This document shows positions 8,184-16,410 of a stretch of 64,000 nt of DNA, piece after piece. The translations under genes were made by a program, and so were the position numbers. The stretch's first letter is position 1. Each line of letters starts with the position of its first letter. The DNA is from Eubacteriaceae bacterium (GTDB lineage: Bacteria > Bacillota > Clostridia > Peptostreptococcales > Anaerovoracaceae), in contig CABIXY010000003.1 in the NCBI GenBank assembly GCA_902362805.1, positions 281,140 through 345,139 on the forward strand, in the 5' to 3' direction. The notes under the pieces were generated by a model. The model made no database searches, was not told the origin of the DNA, and saw only the letters and a list, made by a program, of their open reading frames with translations.

Positions 8184-9059
8184 TCAGGCTTCTTCCTTTA
8201 CTTTCTGCAAGAAAGCTTGGGCGGCTTTGGAAAAAATTTGATATCTTTTCCAGATCAGTGACATGCCTATTTTAGATTCTGGCACCAAGGGTCTGAAGCA
8301 CAATTGGCTGTCGCCAGTAGTATTGATCAGCTGATCAAAACATAGGGCGTAACCCATGCCTTCTTCTACCATCAGAGAACCGTTATATAAGAGATTATAA
8401 GTGGCGACGACGTTAATCCGTTGGTCGCCGTTTTTGAATGCTTCCTGAAAAGCGGGGTTCTGATAAATCTGTCTGGAAATGATCATGGGCTGGCCACGCA
8501 AATCCTCTTTCGTGACAGCTTCTTTTGCCGCCAGAGGGGAATCGCGGCGCATGAGAATACCCCAGATGTGGTGATAAGGCACGGGATGAGATTCAAAATG
8601 GGCAGAATCCACATCGCCGTGGAGGAGTGCGAAGTCGATCAGGCCCTTATCCAGCTGGTCCATCACTGTAGCACGGTCGCCGCTGATGACGTGAAACCGG
8701 ATCAGAGGATATTGACGTTGCAGCGCCTGGGCAACCTGCACGAGAAAGCGTACTGGTTTTGCTTCAGCCGCACCGATGGTAATGTCACCGGCAACATTGT
8801 CATCGGACTGAGAAATTTCGCTTTCTGTTTTTTGCATCAGTTCTGTAATTTCTTCTGCCCGCTTGCGGAGAAGGATGCCTTCTTCTGTCAAAGTAATCTT
8901 GCGGTTTCCTCTGATAAAGAGCTGCTTTCCAAGCTCTTCTTCTAAATCTTTGAGTTGTCTGGAAAGGGTGGGCTGAGAGAGATGCAGGGCTTCAGCCGCA
9001 CCGGAAATACTCTGCTCCCTTGCTACAGCCAAAAAATATTGTAGTACGCGAAACTCCAT
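8184..9059 (-). CDS. LysR-family transcriptional regulator
   Basis: A 291-residue LysR-type regulator. The N-terminal 65 residues are the winged HTH (VLQYFLAVAREQSISGAAEAL, then SQPTLSRQLKDLEEELG and RKITLTEEG), and the remainder is the periplasmic-binding-protein-like effector domain starting near GDITIGAAEAKPVRFL. It is divergent from the redox cluster beginning at 9310, the usual arrangement in which a LysR protein controls the neighbouring operon and itself. Very similar LysR regulators commonly sit beside flavodoxin and aldo/keto reductase genes in Firmicutes, which fits what follows. Confidence 0.9.
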   Translation of the reverse strand: MEFRVLQYFLAVAREQSISGAAEALHLSQPTLSRQLKDLEEELGKQLFIRGNRKITLTEEGILLRKRAEEITELMQKTESEISQSDDNVAGDITIGAAEAKPVRFLVQVAQALQRQYPLIRFHVISGDRATVMDQLDKGLIDFALLHGDVDSAHFESHPVPYHHIWGILMRRDSPLAAKEAVTKEDLRGQPMIISRQIYQNPAFQEAFKNGDQRINVVATYNLLYNGSLMVEEGMGYALCFDQLINTTGDSQLCFRPLVPESKIGMSLIWKRYQIFSKAAQAFLQKVKEEA

Positions 9060-9309
9060 CGGGTGAATCTCCTTTCTGCTTTATTTGTGAGGTCAGTATA
9101 TCATAATTACTCATGCCTGTAAAGCATGGAAATGTATTTAATATGAGTATTTGCTAAGTGATGAGCCGGATGCTAAAATGAAACTACCGACAGAGGATAT
9201 AAAGGAGGATACACTCATGAAAAGGTGTCGGGGGCTGACCAGATTGAGGCATTGTCTGGAGTGATACAGGTGAGGAAAGATAGAATCCGCTGAAAATTCG
9301 TGAGGTGAA
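9060..9309. promoter_or_regulatory. LysR-cluster divergent control region with a short leader frame
   Basis: The gap contains AT-rich dyads suitable for LysR binding (ATTACTCAT at 9107 and ATGAGTATT at 9143) and a strong ribosome site AAAGGAGG followed by ATG at 9217. That ATG opens a frame of only 15 codons ending in TGA at 9264. It may be a leader peptide or the stub of a lost gene; no similarity was recognised. Confidence 0.4.
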
Positions 9310-10032
9310 ATGATGATAAACAAACAATTTAGAAAACAGATCGCTGTGATGCTGACCCTGCTGCTGTTACTGGGATTGATCTGGAATACGGAATCAGCTG
9401 GGGCTGCAGCGAAGATCCGGCTCAGCCAGACCAAGGTGACTTTAACAGAGGGAAAGAGCAAGACGATTACCGTGAAAAATAGAAAAAAGGGACAGTCTCT
9501 TAAATGGAGCAGCTCCAAGAAAAGTGTCGCCGTGGTCAGCAAAAAAGGCAGGATCACCGCAAAGGCGCCAGGACAGGCGGTTATCAAGGTGAAGGTGGGT
9601 AAGAGCGGAAGGACGCTGTCGTGCAAGGTGACTGTGAAAGCGAAGCAGGCGGAGCCATCGGTAGATAACCATCGAAAAATAAATATTACAGTTGGCAATG
9701 AGACCTTTGCTGCAGAACTGTACGATAACCGGGCAGCAAGGGAATTGATAGAACGCTTGCCGATGACCATTACCATGGAGGAACTCAACGGAAATGAAAA
9801 ATACTACTACATGGAAAGCGATCTGTCCCAGTCGGCGGAGTCCGTGGGAACCATTCATACCGGTGATCTGATGCTGTTCGGCTCGGACTGTCTGGTGTTG
9901 TTTTATGAAGACTTCAGAACGTCCTACAGCTACACCAGACTGGGAAAGATCAAAGATTCTTCTGACTTGGCTCAAGCCTTGGGAAGTGGCAGCGTAAAAA
10001 TAACTTTTGCAAAAATGAAAAATAACCCTTGA
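9310..10032 (+). CDS. Secreted Ig-like (BIG2) protein with cyclophilin-like domain
   Basis: A 240-residue exported protein. Residues 1-33 form a signal peptide (KKQ-type basic start, LLLLLGLIW core, SAGAAA cleavage region). Residues 35-115 are a bacterial Ig-like group 2 domain (LSQTKVTLTEGKSKTITVKN, KKSVAVVSKKGRITAKAPGQ). Residues 125-238 match the cyclophilin-like fold domain (INITVGNETFAAELYDNRAA, MEELNGNEKYYYMESDL) that is often found linked to flavodoxins. The function of that domain is not established. It heads the redox cluster under the LysR regulator and is followed by an exported flavodoxin. Two ATG codons are adjacent at 9310 and 9313; GAGGTG precedes both. Confidence 0.8.
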   Translation: MMINKQFRKQIAVMLTLLLLLGLIWNTESAGAAAKIRLSQTKVTLTEGKSKTITVKNRKKGQSLKWSSSKKSVAVVSKKGRITAKAPGQAVIKVKVGKSGRTLSCKVTVKAKQAEPSVDNHRKINITVGNETFAAELYDNRAARELIERLPMTITMEELNGNEKYYYMESDLSQSAESVGTIHTGDLMLFGSDCLVLFYEDFRTSYSYTRLGKIKDSSDLAQALGSGSVKITFAKMKNNP

Positions 10033-10082
10033 CTTGGAGTCCACTCAAAGTGATAAGGTCTATACATGAAAGGAAGATAAAA

Positions 10083-10760
10083 ATGAAAAAAATATTATTA
10101 AGCATATTAATTACTGTGATGGCTCTTGGATTTGCTGGCTGCGGTCAGCAGGAGGAGTCTGCGGGAAATGACAATCAACAGGAACAGACACAGAAACAAA
10201 GCCCAAAGGAAGATGGAAAGGTTTTGATCGCCTACTTTTCCAGGGTCGGCAATGTTCAGGAAGAGGATGGTGTAGATGCCGTAGCCTCAGCCAGCGTCCA
10301 GGTCGTGGGCGGCCAGCACGAGGGGAACACCAAAATCATCGCTGACATGATTCAGGAAGAGACAGGCGGCGATTTGTTCTTTATCGAGATGGAAGAGAAA
10401 TACGACGTGGACGATTATGATGGGTTTGTCGATGCAGCGCAAGGTGAAGGCAGCCAAGGAATTCGGCCGGCACTAGCGTCTCACGTAGAAGATATGGAGA
10501 GCTATGACACCATCTATCTGGGATTTCCGAACTGGTGGTTTGATATGCCGATGGCGGTGTACAGCTTTTTAGAAGAATATGATTTGGCCGGCAAAACCAT
10601 CGTCCCTTTCTGCACCAGCGGAGGCAGCGGATTCTCGGATACGATTGCAGCCATTGAAGAGGCGCAGCCAGAAGCTAACGTGGCAGAGGGGCTGCATATT
10701 TATCAGGACGATGTGCCTTCAGCAGGTGATGAAGTGCGACAATGGCTGAACCGATTATAA
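10083..10760 (+). CDS. Flavodoxin-domain lipoprotein
   Basis: A 225-residue lipoprotein. The start is ATG at 10083 (AGGAAG upstream). Residues 1-20 are a lipoprotein signal peptide ending LGFAGC, with Cys20 expected to be lipidated, so the protein should sit on the outer face of the membrane. After a Gln/Lys/Glu-rich linker, residues 45-225 form a flavodoxin-like domain (VLIAYFSRVGN phosphate-loop region, YLGFPNWWFDMPMAVYSFL, PFCTSGGSGFSDT). An extracytoplasmic flavodoxin suggests electron transfer outside the cytoplasm, perhaps fed by the membrane protein encoded next. A second, cytoplasmic flavodoxin of the same subfamily is encoded at 12603. Confidence 0.85.
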   Translation: MKKILLSILITVMALGFAGCGQQEESAGNDNQQEQTQKQSPKEDGKVLIAYFSRVGNVQEEDGVDAVASASVQVVGGQHEGNTKIIADMIQEETGGDLFFIEMEEKYDVDDYDGFVDAAQGEGSQGIRPALASHVEDMESYDTIYLGFPNWWFDMPMAVYSFLEEYDLAGKTIVPFCTSGGSGFSDTIAAIEEAQPEANVAEGLHIYQDDVPSAGDEVRQWLNRL

Positions 10761-10793
10761 TATTGGACACCCAGCCGAAAGGAGATAAGAAAG

Positions 10794-11480
10794 ATGAATA
10801 AGAAAAGAATCAAAGTCTGTATCGACCTGCTTTTGATTGCTTTATTTCTGGCATTGATGGCATTTCATATAACGGGAAACCGTATCCATGAGTGGCTGGG
10901 TGTTGCACTCTTTGTGCTCTTCCTGGTGCATAACGGGCTGAATCTGAAGTGGTATAAAGCCCTCTTTAAAGGAAAATACAAGCCAGCGCGGATCTTTTAT
11001 ACCGCAGTCAATCTCCTGCTGGCTCTGGCCATGATCGGCATGATGATTAGCGGAATCCTGTTATCGACGGAAGTCTTCACCTTCCTGGAACTGCCTGCGT
11101 CGATGTTTGCAAGGAAACTCCATATGTTTTCTACCTCTTGGGGATATGCACTGATGGCGATACATCTGGGATACCATTTCGCTCTTTCCAGCCGCAGTGT
11201 CAACGATAAAATCAGTCGTGTCTCCGTGGGCATGGGTCTTGGCATCGTTTCGGCGTTTGGCATCTTTGCTGCTGATTCGCAGCAGCTGTGGCAGAAAATG
11301 TTTCTGCGCATCGAGTATGTGTTCTTTGATTTTAACAGACCGGCAGTATTTTTGTTCTTCGATTACATCGCCGTCATGGTGCTCTTCGCCTGTATCGGCT
11401 GTATCAGTAATCGGTTCTTGAAGAAAAGGAGGAAAAATGAAATACAGGAATTTAGGGAAAACGGGCTTACGAGTCAGTGA
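10794..11480 (+). CDS. DUF4405-type membrane protein, possible b-type cytochrome
   Basis: A 228-residue protein with about six hydrophobic segments. Histidines placed inside or at the edges of helices (FHITGNRIHEWLG, LVHNGLNLKWY, RKLHMF, IHLGYHF) resemble the heme-ligand pattern of DUF4405 / cytochrome b561-like proteins, so it may move electrons across the membrane. This role is inferred. The gene begins 33 bases after the flavodoxin lipoprotein and its end overlaps the next gene by 44 bases, an overlap that argues for translational coupling and a shared job with the flavodoxins and reductases. Confidence 0.7.
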   Translation: MNKKRIKVCIDLLLIALFLALMAFHITGNRIHEWLGVALFVLFLVHNGLNLKWYKALFKGKYKPARIFYTAVNLLLALAMIGMMISGILLSTEVFTFLELPASMFARKLHMFSTSWGYALMAIHLGYHFALSSRSVNDKISRVSVGMGLGIVSAFGIFAADSQQLWQKMFLRIEYVFFDFNRPAVFLFFDYIAVMVLFACIGCISNRFLKKRRKNEIQEFRENGLTSQ

Positions 11481-12585
11481 AATCAGTTTAGGCTGCGAAG
11501 GTTTCGTGGATCACGACGGAACTTTGACGCCGCTTCTGATGGATAAGGCGGAGGAACTTCATATCAACTATCTCGATTTTTATACGCCGAATCCGAACCT
11601 GCGAGATCGTCTGGGCAAAGCCCTGGCAGGCCGCAGAGAAAAGTTCATTCTGCAGGCCCATCTGTGCACTACGTGGAAGGGCGATCAGTATGAGCGGACC
11701 AGAGAAATCGAAAAAGTGAGAACCAGTTTTGACGATTTGCTGACTCGCCTTGAAACTGACTACATAGATGTAGGTATGATACACTATGTGGATTCTATGC
11801 AAGACTGGCAGGAGATCTGTCACGGGCCGGTTATGGAATTTGCAAAAGAACTGAAGGCTGCTGGAAAGATCAGGCACATTGGCATGAGCAGTCATAATCC
11901 TGTCGTATCAAAGGCAGCGGTGGAAAGTGGATTGATTGAAGTTCTCATGTTCAGTATCAATCCGTGCTATGACTTACAGCCAGCCAGCGAAGATTGTAAT
12001 GACTTGTGGGACGACAAAAACTATCAGTCACAGCATGTCAATATTGATCCGGACAGAGAAAGTCTCTATGAGTTGTGTGAAGAAAAAGGTGTCGGCATTA
12101 CAGTCATGAAAGCTTTTGGCGGCGGGGATCTGCTGGATGCTTCCATGTCTCCTGCAGGCGTTGCACTGACAGCAAATCAGTGCATTCACTACGCATTGAC
12201 CAGGCCAGCCGTGGCTACCGTCCTTTCTGGTGCCCATACTTTGAAAGAATTGGAAATCAGCGCGGCCTATGAGTCGGCCGCAGATGAGGAGAAGGATTAT
12301 GCGGTTGCTTTCGCTTTGATGCCGAATATCAGCTGGCAGGGACATTGTATGTATTGCGGCCATTGTGCGCCGTGTCCTGCGAACATCGACGTGGCTTCTG
12401 TGACCAAGTTCCTCAACCTCACGAAAGCACAGGGTTCGATACCAGAAACAGTCAGAGAACACTACAGCGCACTGGAACACACTGCAGAAAACTGCGTTGC
12501 CTGCGGTGCCTGTGAAAAACGTTGTCCATTTGGTGTAAGAATTATAGATAATATGAAAGAAGCAGTTACAACCTTTGGAAGATAG
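11437..12585 (+). CDS. Aldo/keto reductase with C-terminal 2x[4Fe-4S] domain
   Basis: A 382-residue protein with an N-terminal TIM-barrel aldo/keto reductase domain (KYRNLGKTGLRVSEISLGC) and a C-terminal ferredoxin-like part with two Cys motifs, CMYCGHCAPC near 305 and CVACGACEKRC near 350. Such reductases use iron-sulfur clusters as internal wires and reduce carbonyl or enone compounds. The barrel keeps Asp and Tyr of the catalytic set (LDFYTPN) and His (MIHYVDS), but the usual Lys appears replaced by His in FILQAHLC, so activity may be altered. Two TAG codons stand in tandem at the end, a secure stop in a genome that can read TAG as pyrrolysine. Paired with a second such reductase at 13076. 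Confidence 0.85.
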   Translation: MKYRNLGKTGLRVSEISLGCEGFVDHDGTLTPLLMDKAEELHINYLDFYTPNPNLRDRLGKALAGRREKFILQAHLCTTWKGDQYERTREIEKVRTSFDDLLTRLETDYIDVGMIHYVDSMQDWQEICHGPVMEFAKELKAAGKIRHIGMSSHNPVVSKAAVESGLIEVLMFSINPCYDLQPASEDCNDLWDDKNYQSQHVNIDPDRESLYELCEEKGVGITVMKAFGGGDLLDASMSPAGVALTANQCIHYALTRPAVATVLSGAHTLKELEISAAYESAADEEKDYAVAFALMPNISWQGHCMYCGHCAPCPANIDVASVTKFLNLTKAQGSIPETVREHYSALEHTAENCVACGACEKRCPFGVRIIDNMKEAVTTFGR

Positions 12586-12602
12586 TAGGAAAGGAATGTT
12601 TT

Positions 12603-13079
12603 ATGAAACAGAAAAATTTAGTCGTATATTATACTCATTCTGCAAACACGCGGAAAATTGCCGAGATCATCAACGAACAGGTGGATGGCACCCTCTTTGA
12701 AATCATACCGACGCAGCCTTACCCTGCCGGATATGACGATGTGGTGAAGCAAGCCAAAAAAGAAATCAATGCAGGACATCGGCCTGCGTTAATGTCAGAT
12801 ATAGATATCGCAGCCTATGACGTCATCTATGTAGGGACGCCTAACTGGTGGAGTACCATGGCGCCGCCGGTAGCGGCCTTCCTGGAAGCCCATGACTTTG
12901 GCGGAAAGACGGTCGTGCCTTTCTGCACCCATGGAGGCGGCGGAATGGCGCACATTCAGAAAGATGTAGAGAAGCTGTCTGACGGCGCACAGGTCCTTGC
13001 AGGCTTTGACATCTACGGCAGCGGTGGCAGCAATGCGGCATCCGCTGTAGAAAAGTGGCTGAAGGAGGTACAAAAATGA
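12603..13079 (+). CDS. Flavodoxin (cytoplasmic)
   Basis: A 158-residue flavodoxin of the same subfamily as the lipoprotein at 10083 but without a signal peptide. The phosphate-binding loop is VVYYTHSANTRKIA (residues 6-19); YVGTPNWWSTMAPPVAAFL and PFCTHGGGGMAH form the flavin-ring loops. It would carry electrons between cytoplasmic partners, and its place between two ferredoxin-fused aldo/keto reductases suggests it donates to or accepts from them. The stop codon overlaps the next start by four bases (ATGA), a sign of coupled translation. Confidence 0.88.
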   Translation: MKQKNLVVYYTHSANTRKIAEIINEQVDGTLFEIIPTQPYPAGYDDVVKQAKKEINAGHRPALMSDIDIAAYDVIYVGTPNWWSTMAPPVAAFLEAHDFGGKTVVPFCTHGGGGMAHIQKDVEKLSDGAQVLAGFDIYGSGGSNAASAVEKWLKEVQK

Positions 13080-14215
13080 TATATAAAGACTTTCAAGATA
13101 TGAAATTATCGGCGCTGGGTTTTGGCGCTATGCGGCTGCCTACGGCAGATCGTGATCCGAATGGCCCCATTGATGAGAAACAGACAGCCGAGATGACCGC
13201 TTATGCCATAGAACACGGCGTCAACTATTTTGACACGGCCTACGGTTATCACGACGGTCAATCCGAAGTGATCATGGGCAAAGTTCTGAGTCAGTATGCG
13301 AGAGAAAGCTACTATTTGGCCGACAAGTTTCCAGGTTACGATCTTGCCAATATGGATAAGGTGGAAGTGATTTTCGAGGAACAGCTGTCAAAATGCGGCA
13401 CCGAGTATTTTGACTTTTATCTGCTTCACAACATCTATGAGAAAAACGTCGATCCCTACATGGACGAAAAGTACGGCATCATGGATTATCTGCTGGCGCA
13501 GAAAAAGGCTGGCAGAATCCGTCATCTGGGATTTTCTGCCCACGGCCGCTACGACACCATGGAGAAATTTCTCAAGGTCTACGGAAAGGAAATGGAGTTC
13601 TGCCAGATCCAGCTCAATTACCTGGACTGGACGCTGCAGGATGCAAAAGCCAAAGTGGAGCTGTTAGCACAATATGAAATCCCGGTGTGGGTCATGGAGC
13701 CTCTGCGCGGCGGCGCTTTGACAAAACTGTCAGATGAGAATAAGGCAAAGCTGGCTGCTCTGCGCCCTGAGGAAAGTGTACCGGCATGGGCTTTCCGTTT
13801 TCTCCAGTCCATAGACAGCGTCAAAATGGTGCTCTCCGGCATGTCTGATCTAGAACAGATGAAAGAGAACATCAAAACTTATGAAGAAGAGAAACCGCTG
13901 ACGGAAAAAGAAACAGCGGCTTTGATGGAGGTCGCGGACAGTATGCTGGATATTCTGCCTTGTACTGCCTGCCGTTATTGTACGGCGCACTGCCCGCAGG
14001 AACTGGATATTCCGGTGCTGCTTTCCCTATACAATGAGACTCGCTTTGCCAATGGTCTGATTACCCATATGGCTGTAGACGCTCTGGCGGAAGAGAAACG
14101 TCCAAGTGCCTGTATCGGCTGCAAGAGCTGCGAAGCAGTCTGTCCGCAGCAGCTTTCTATCGCAGATGCCATGAGCGATTTTGTAGAGAAATTGAATCAG
14201 CCGGCAGGGCTGTAA
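13076..14215 (+). CDS. Aldo/keto reductase with C-terminal 2x[4Fe-4S] domain (second copy)
   Basis: A 379-residue protein with the same architecture as the 11437 gene: an aldo/keto reductase barrel (LSALGFGAMRLP) and two C-terminal cluster motifs, CTACRYCTAHC near 300 and CIGCKSCEAVC near 345. Here the full catalytic set is kept: FDTAYGY (Asp, Tyr), YLADKF (Lys) and YLLHNIY (His). The ATG at 13076 has GGAGG upstream and overlaps the flavodoxin stop. The two reductases have diverged considerably, so they are likely to act on different substrates rather than being a recent duplication. It closes the LysR-linked cluster. Confidence 0.88.
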   Translation: MIYKDFQDMKLSALGFGAMRLPTADRDPNGPIDEKQTAEMTAYAIEHGVNYFDTAYGYHDGQSEVIMGKVLSQYARESYYLADKFPGYDLANMDKVEVIFEEQLSKCGTEYFDFYLLHNIYEKNVDPYMDEKYGIMDYLLAQKKAGRIRHLGFSAHGRYDTMEKFLKVYGKEMEFCQIQLNYLDWTLQDAKAKVELLAQYEIPVWVMEPLRGGALTKLSDENKAKLAALRPEESVPAWAFRFLQSIDSVKMVLSGMSDLEQMKENIKTYEEEKPLTEKETAALMEVADSMLDILPCTACRYCTAHCPQELDIPVLLSLYNETRFANGLITHMAVDALAEEKRPSACIGCKSCEAVCPQQLSIADAMSDFVEKLNQPAGL

Positions 14216-14342
14216 AAAAACGTGGAAAGGCCATACGTCATTATGATTGTGGCTGGTGTACCTAAAGACTGTAAAAGAGATATAAAGGCAGAGAAATTTA
14301 TGGTAAAATAGGGACAGATTAAAATTAGAAAGGCGGCTATCT

Positions 14343-15143
14343 ATGAAACTTACCATGCTGGGAACCGGCAACGCCATGGTTACGGAATGCTACAATACTT
14401 GTTTTGTCCTCAGCGAAGGGCAGCGGCATTTCTTGGTGGACGGCGGAGGGGGAAATACTCTGCTGCGGCAGTTGAAGGGTGCGGAAATAGACTGGAGGAA
14501 CATCGAAGGCATCTTCGTGACCCACAAACACATCGATCATGTGCTGGGCATCATCTGGATGCTGCGTATGATCTGCCAGAACATGAATGGAAATAAGTAC
14601 GAGGGTGAGGTGCGAATCTACGCCCATGATGAAGTGATTGGGCTGATTGATCAGATGGCACAGATGCTGCTGCCAGAAAAGCAGAGCAGATTTATCGGTC
14701 AAAGGGTTCATCTCATATCCGTATCTGATGGAGAAAGGCGCAGCATCCTGGGACGAGAAATTGCATTCTTTGACATTCAATCGACCAAAGCAAAGCAGTT
14801 CGGCTTCACCATGTATTTTGATGACGGCAAAAAGCTAACCTGCTGCGGCGACGAGCCTTACAACTCTTGCAACGAAGCCTATGCGGCAAACAGCACCTGG
14901 CTGCTCCATGAAGCCTTCTGCCTTTCTTCGGAGGCAGAAATCTATCATCCCTACGAAAAACACCATTCTACAGTGAAAGACGCCTGTCAGCTGGCAGAGA
15001 AGCTGCAGGTGAAGAATCTGCTTCTTTACCATACAGAAGATGAGAACCTCTTGCATCGAAAGAAGCTGTACGAACGAGAAGGCGCAGCCTATTTCAGTGG
15101 AAACCTGTATGTACCAGAAGACTTAGAAGTAATACAGATTTAG
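14343..15143 (+). CDS. MBL-fold metallo-hydrolase (RNase Z-like)
   Basis: A 266-residue metallo-beta-lactamase fold protein. The zinc-binding motif HKHIDH is at residues 61-66, the start MLGTGNAM is the usual first strand, and LLYHTED near 230 supplies a late His. It belongs to the RNase Z/ElaC-like branch by its simple layout but lacks the exosite arm, so a general phosphodiesterase or hydrolase role is as likely as tRNA 3' processing. It stands alone between the redox cluster and a shared terminator at 15167-15198. The stop is TAG. Confidence 0.8.
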   Translation: MKLTMLGTGNAMVTECYNTCFVLSEGQRHFLVDGGGGNTLLRQLKGAEIDWRNIEGIFVTHKHIDHVLGIIWMLRMICQNMNGNKYEGEVRIYAHDEVIGLIDQMAQMLLPEKQSRFIGQRVHLISVSDGERRSILGREIAFFDIQSTKAKQFGFTMYFDDGKKLTCCGDEPYNSCNEAYAANSTWLLHEAFCLSSEAEIYHPYEKHHSTVKDACQLAEKLQVKNLLLYHTEDENLLHRKKLYEREGAAYFSGNLYVPEDLEVIQI

Positions 15144-15166
15144 AATGCTGACGCACTCATCATAAT

Positions 15167-15198
15167 AAAAGCCCGCGAATGAACTTCGCGGGCTTTTG
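15167..15198. terminator. Bidirectional terminator
   Basis: AAAAGCCCGCGAA pairs with TTCGCGGGCTTTT around a short loop; A-run on one side and T-run on the other serve both the plus-strand MBL gene and the convergent peptidase gene. Confidence 0.9.
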
Positions 15199-15208
15199 TT
15201 ATGCGTTG

Positions 15209-16240
15209 TTATTTCACTGGTGAAAGTGCAGCCAGTTCCTCGTCTACAACGATACCTTCTTTCATGATCAGCTTGCCGTCCAGCCATACGGTGGAGTTCA
15301 GGCAGATGCCGTCTGTATGGGATTTCGCATCCTGGCCTGCTGGCGGCGCATCGATTGGGCTGACATAACCGATTCCCCATTCTGTACATCCCCACACTCT
15401 CTCATCTTCTACCACGTTGCCGGTCAGTTTTGCTCCCGGGTTGAAGCCGTAGGCGATGTGCGCCATCTTGAACATTCCTTCATCGTCAAAGGATTTCAGG
15501 TATTTTTCGTATTCGGCCGCTTCGGGACCACCTTCGAATTTGACGATTTTGCTGTTTTCAACGGTCAATACCACTGGCTGGGAAGGTACCTTGCCAAATG
15601 GAGGCGTGATGGTTCCGTCGAAGACGATTTTGCCGTTGATCGTTCCAAAACGAGGGACGACGTTGATTTGTCCCGTCAGCATGTGCATGCCGGGAACAGT
15701 GGCATTGCCGCAGTCGTTGCAGACCAGGTGACCAGGGTCCAACTCAAAGCTGACATCGGTGCCGGCAGGTGTTGTGACGTGCATCTCTTTGGCATCAATA
15801 TGTTTCTGTGTAAATGCTTCCATGAAAATCTGCAGCTGTGGCGTTTCTACGTTGCCGACAGTTCGGATCAGAAGTTCCTGGGAGAAGTCAACAAGGCACA
15901 TGTATCTCAGCTTCGGATTTTTTTCCATGGCGATTTCAAATGGCGTGGAGTAGAGCATCCACTGATGGTTGAATTCTACCCATACGTCGGCTCCCAGCAG
16001 TGCGCCTGTCAATGCTTCTACAGGGATATCTGGATCAGCGGCTTTGCCCACACCGCCAGGCGTAGCGATGGTGATGACCATGGGATAAGCGCAGGCGCTG
16101 TAGACGCTGGCTGCCACAGCATCCACAAGGCCTTCATCTGACATGGTGTCTGCGGTAATGACTACAGTTTCCCCTTTTTTTACTGCAAAGATCTCGTTGA
16201 TCAGCTTATCAGCTGCTCTCTGTAATTCAAATTTTAACAT
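15209..16240 (-). CDS. M29 aminopeptidase / NicX-like metalloenzyme
   Basis: A 343-residue protein of the thermophilic aminopeptidase (M29) superfamily, in the branch that also includes 2,5-dihydroxypyridine dioxygenase NicX. Visible marks are LQRAADKLINEIFAVKKGET at the start, DVWVEFNHQWMLYSTPFEIA, and the late metal region GCTEWGIGYVSPIDAPPAGQ with AKSHTDGICLNST. Start ATG at 16240 has AGGTGG just upstream; the longer frame to 16288 is not supported. Either peptide hydrolysis or ring cleavage is possible; the neighbouring divergent M20 peptidase favours a peptide or amino acid degradation role. Confidence 0.65.
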   Translation of the reverse strand: MLKFELQRAADKLINEIFAVKKGETVVITADTMSDEGLVDAVAASVYSACAYPMVITIATPGGVGKAADPDIPVEALTGALLGADVWVEFNHQWMLYSTPFEIAMEKNPKLRYMCLVDFSQELLIRTVGNVETPQLQIFMEAFTQKHIDAKEMHVTTPAGTDVSFELDPGHLVCNDCGNATVPGMHMLTGQINVVPRFGTINGKIVFDGTITPPFGKVPSQPVVLTVENSKIVKFEGGPEAAEYEKYLKSFDDEGMFKMAHIAYGFNPGAKLTGNVVEDERVWGCTEWGIGYVSPIDAPPAGQDAKSHTDGICLNSTVWLDGKLIMKEGIVVDEELAALSPVK

Positions 16241-16410
16241 TTTTCCACCTCGTGTAGTTTTCGAATTTTGTAGCTCCATTATAGCCAAAAAAGGGCCTGA
16301 TTGCGTTGTAATAACTTCAAATACAAAAACTGAAATTTAAAATAAATACAAGGCAAATGGGGAAGGGGAACCTTATAATGACAGGAAAATGTAAAGAGGA
16401 GGATTTGTCG

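Noticed and set aside
15317..16141. 274-codon plus-strand frame
   Set aside because: Antisense to the M29/NicX-like gene; no family similarity and no ribosome site.
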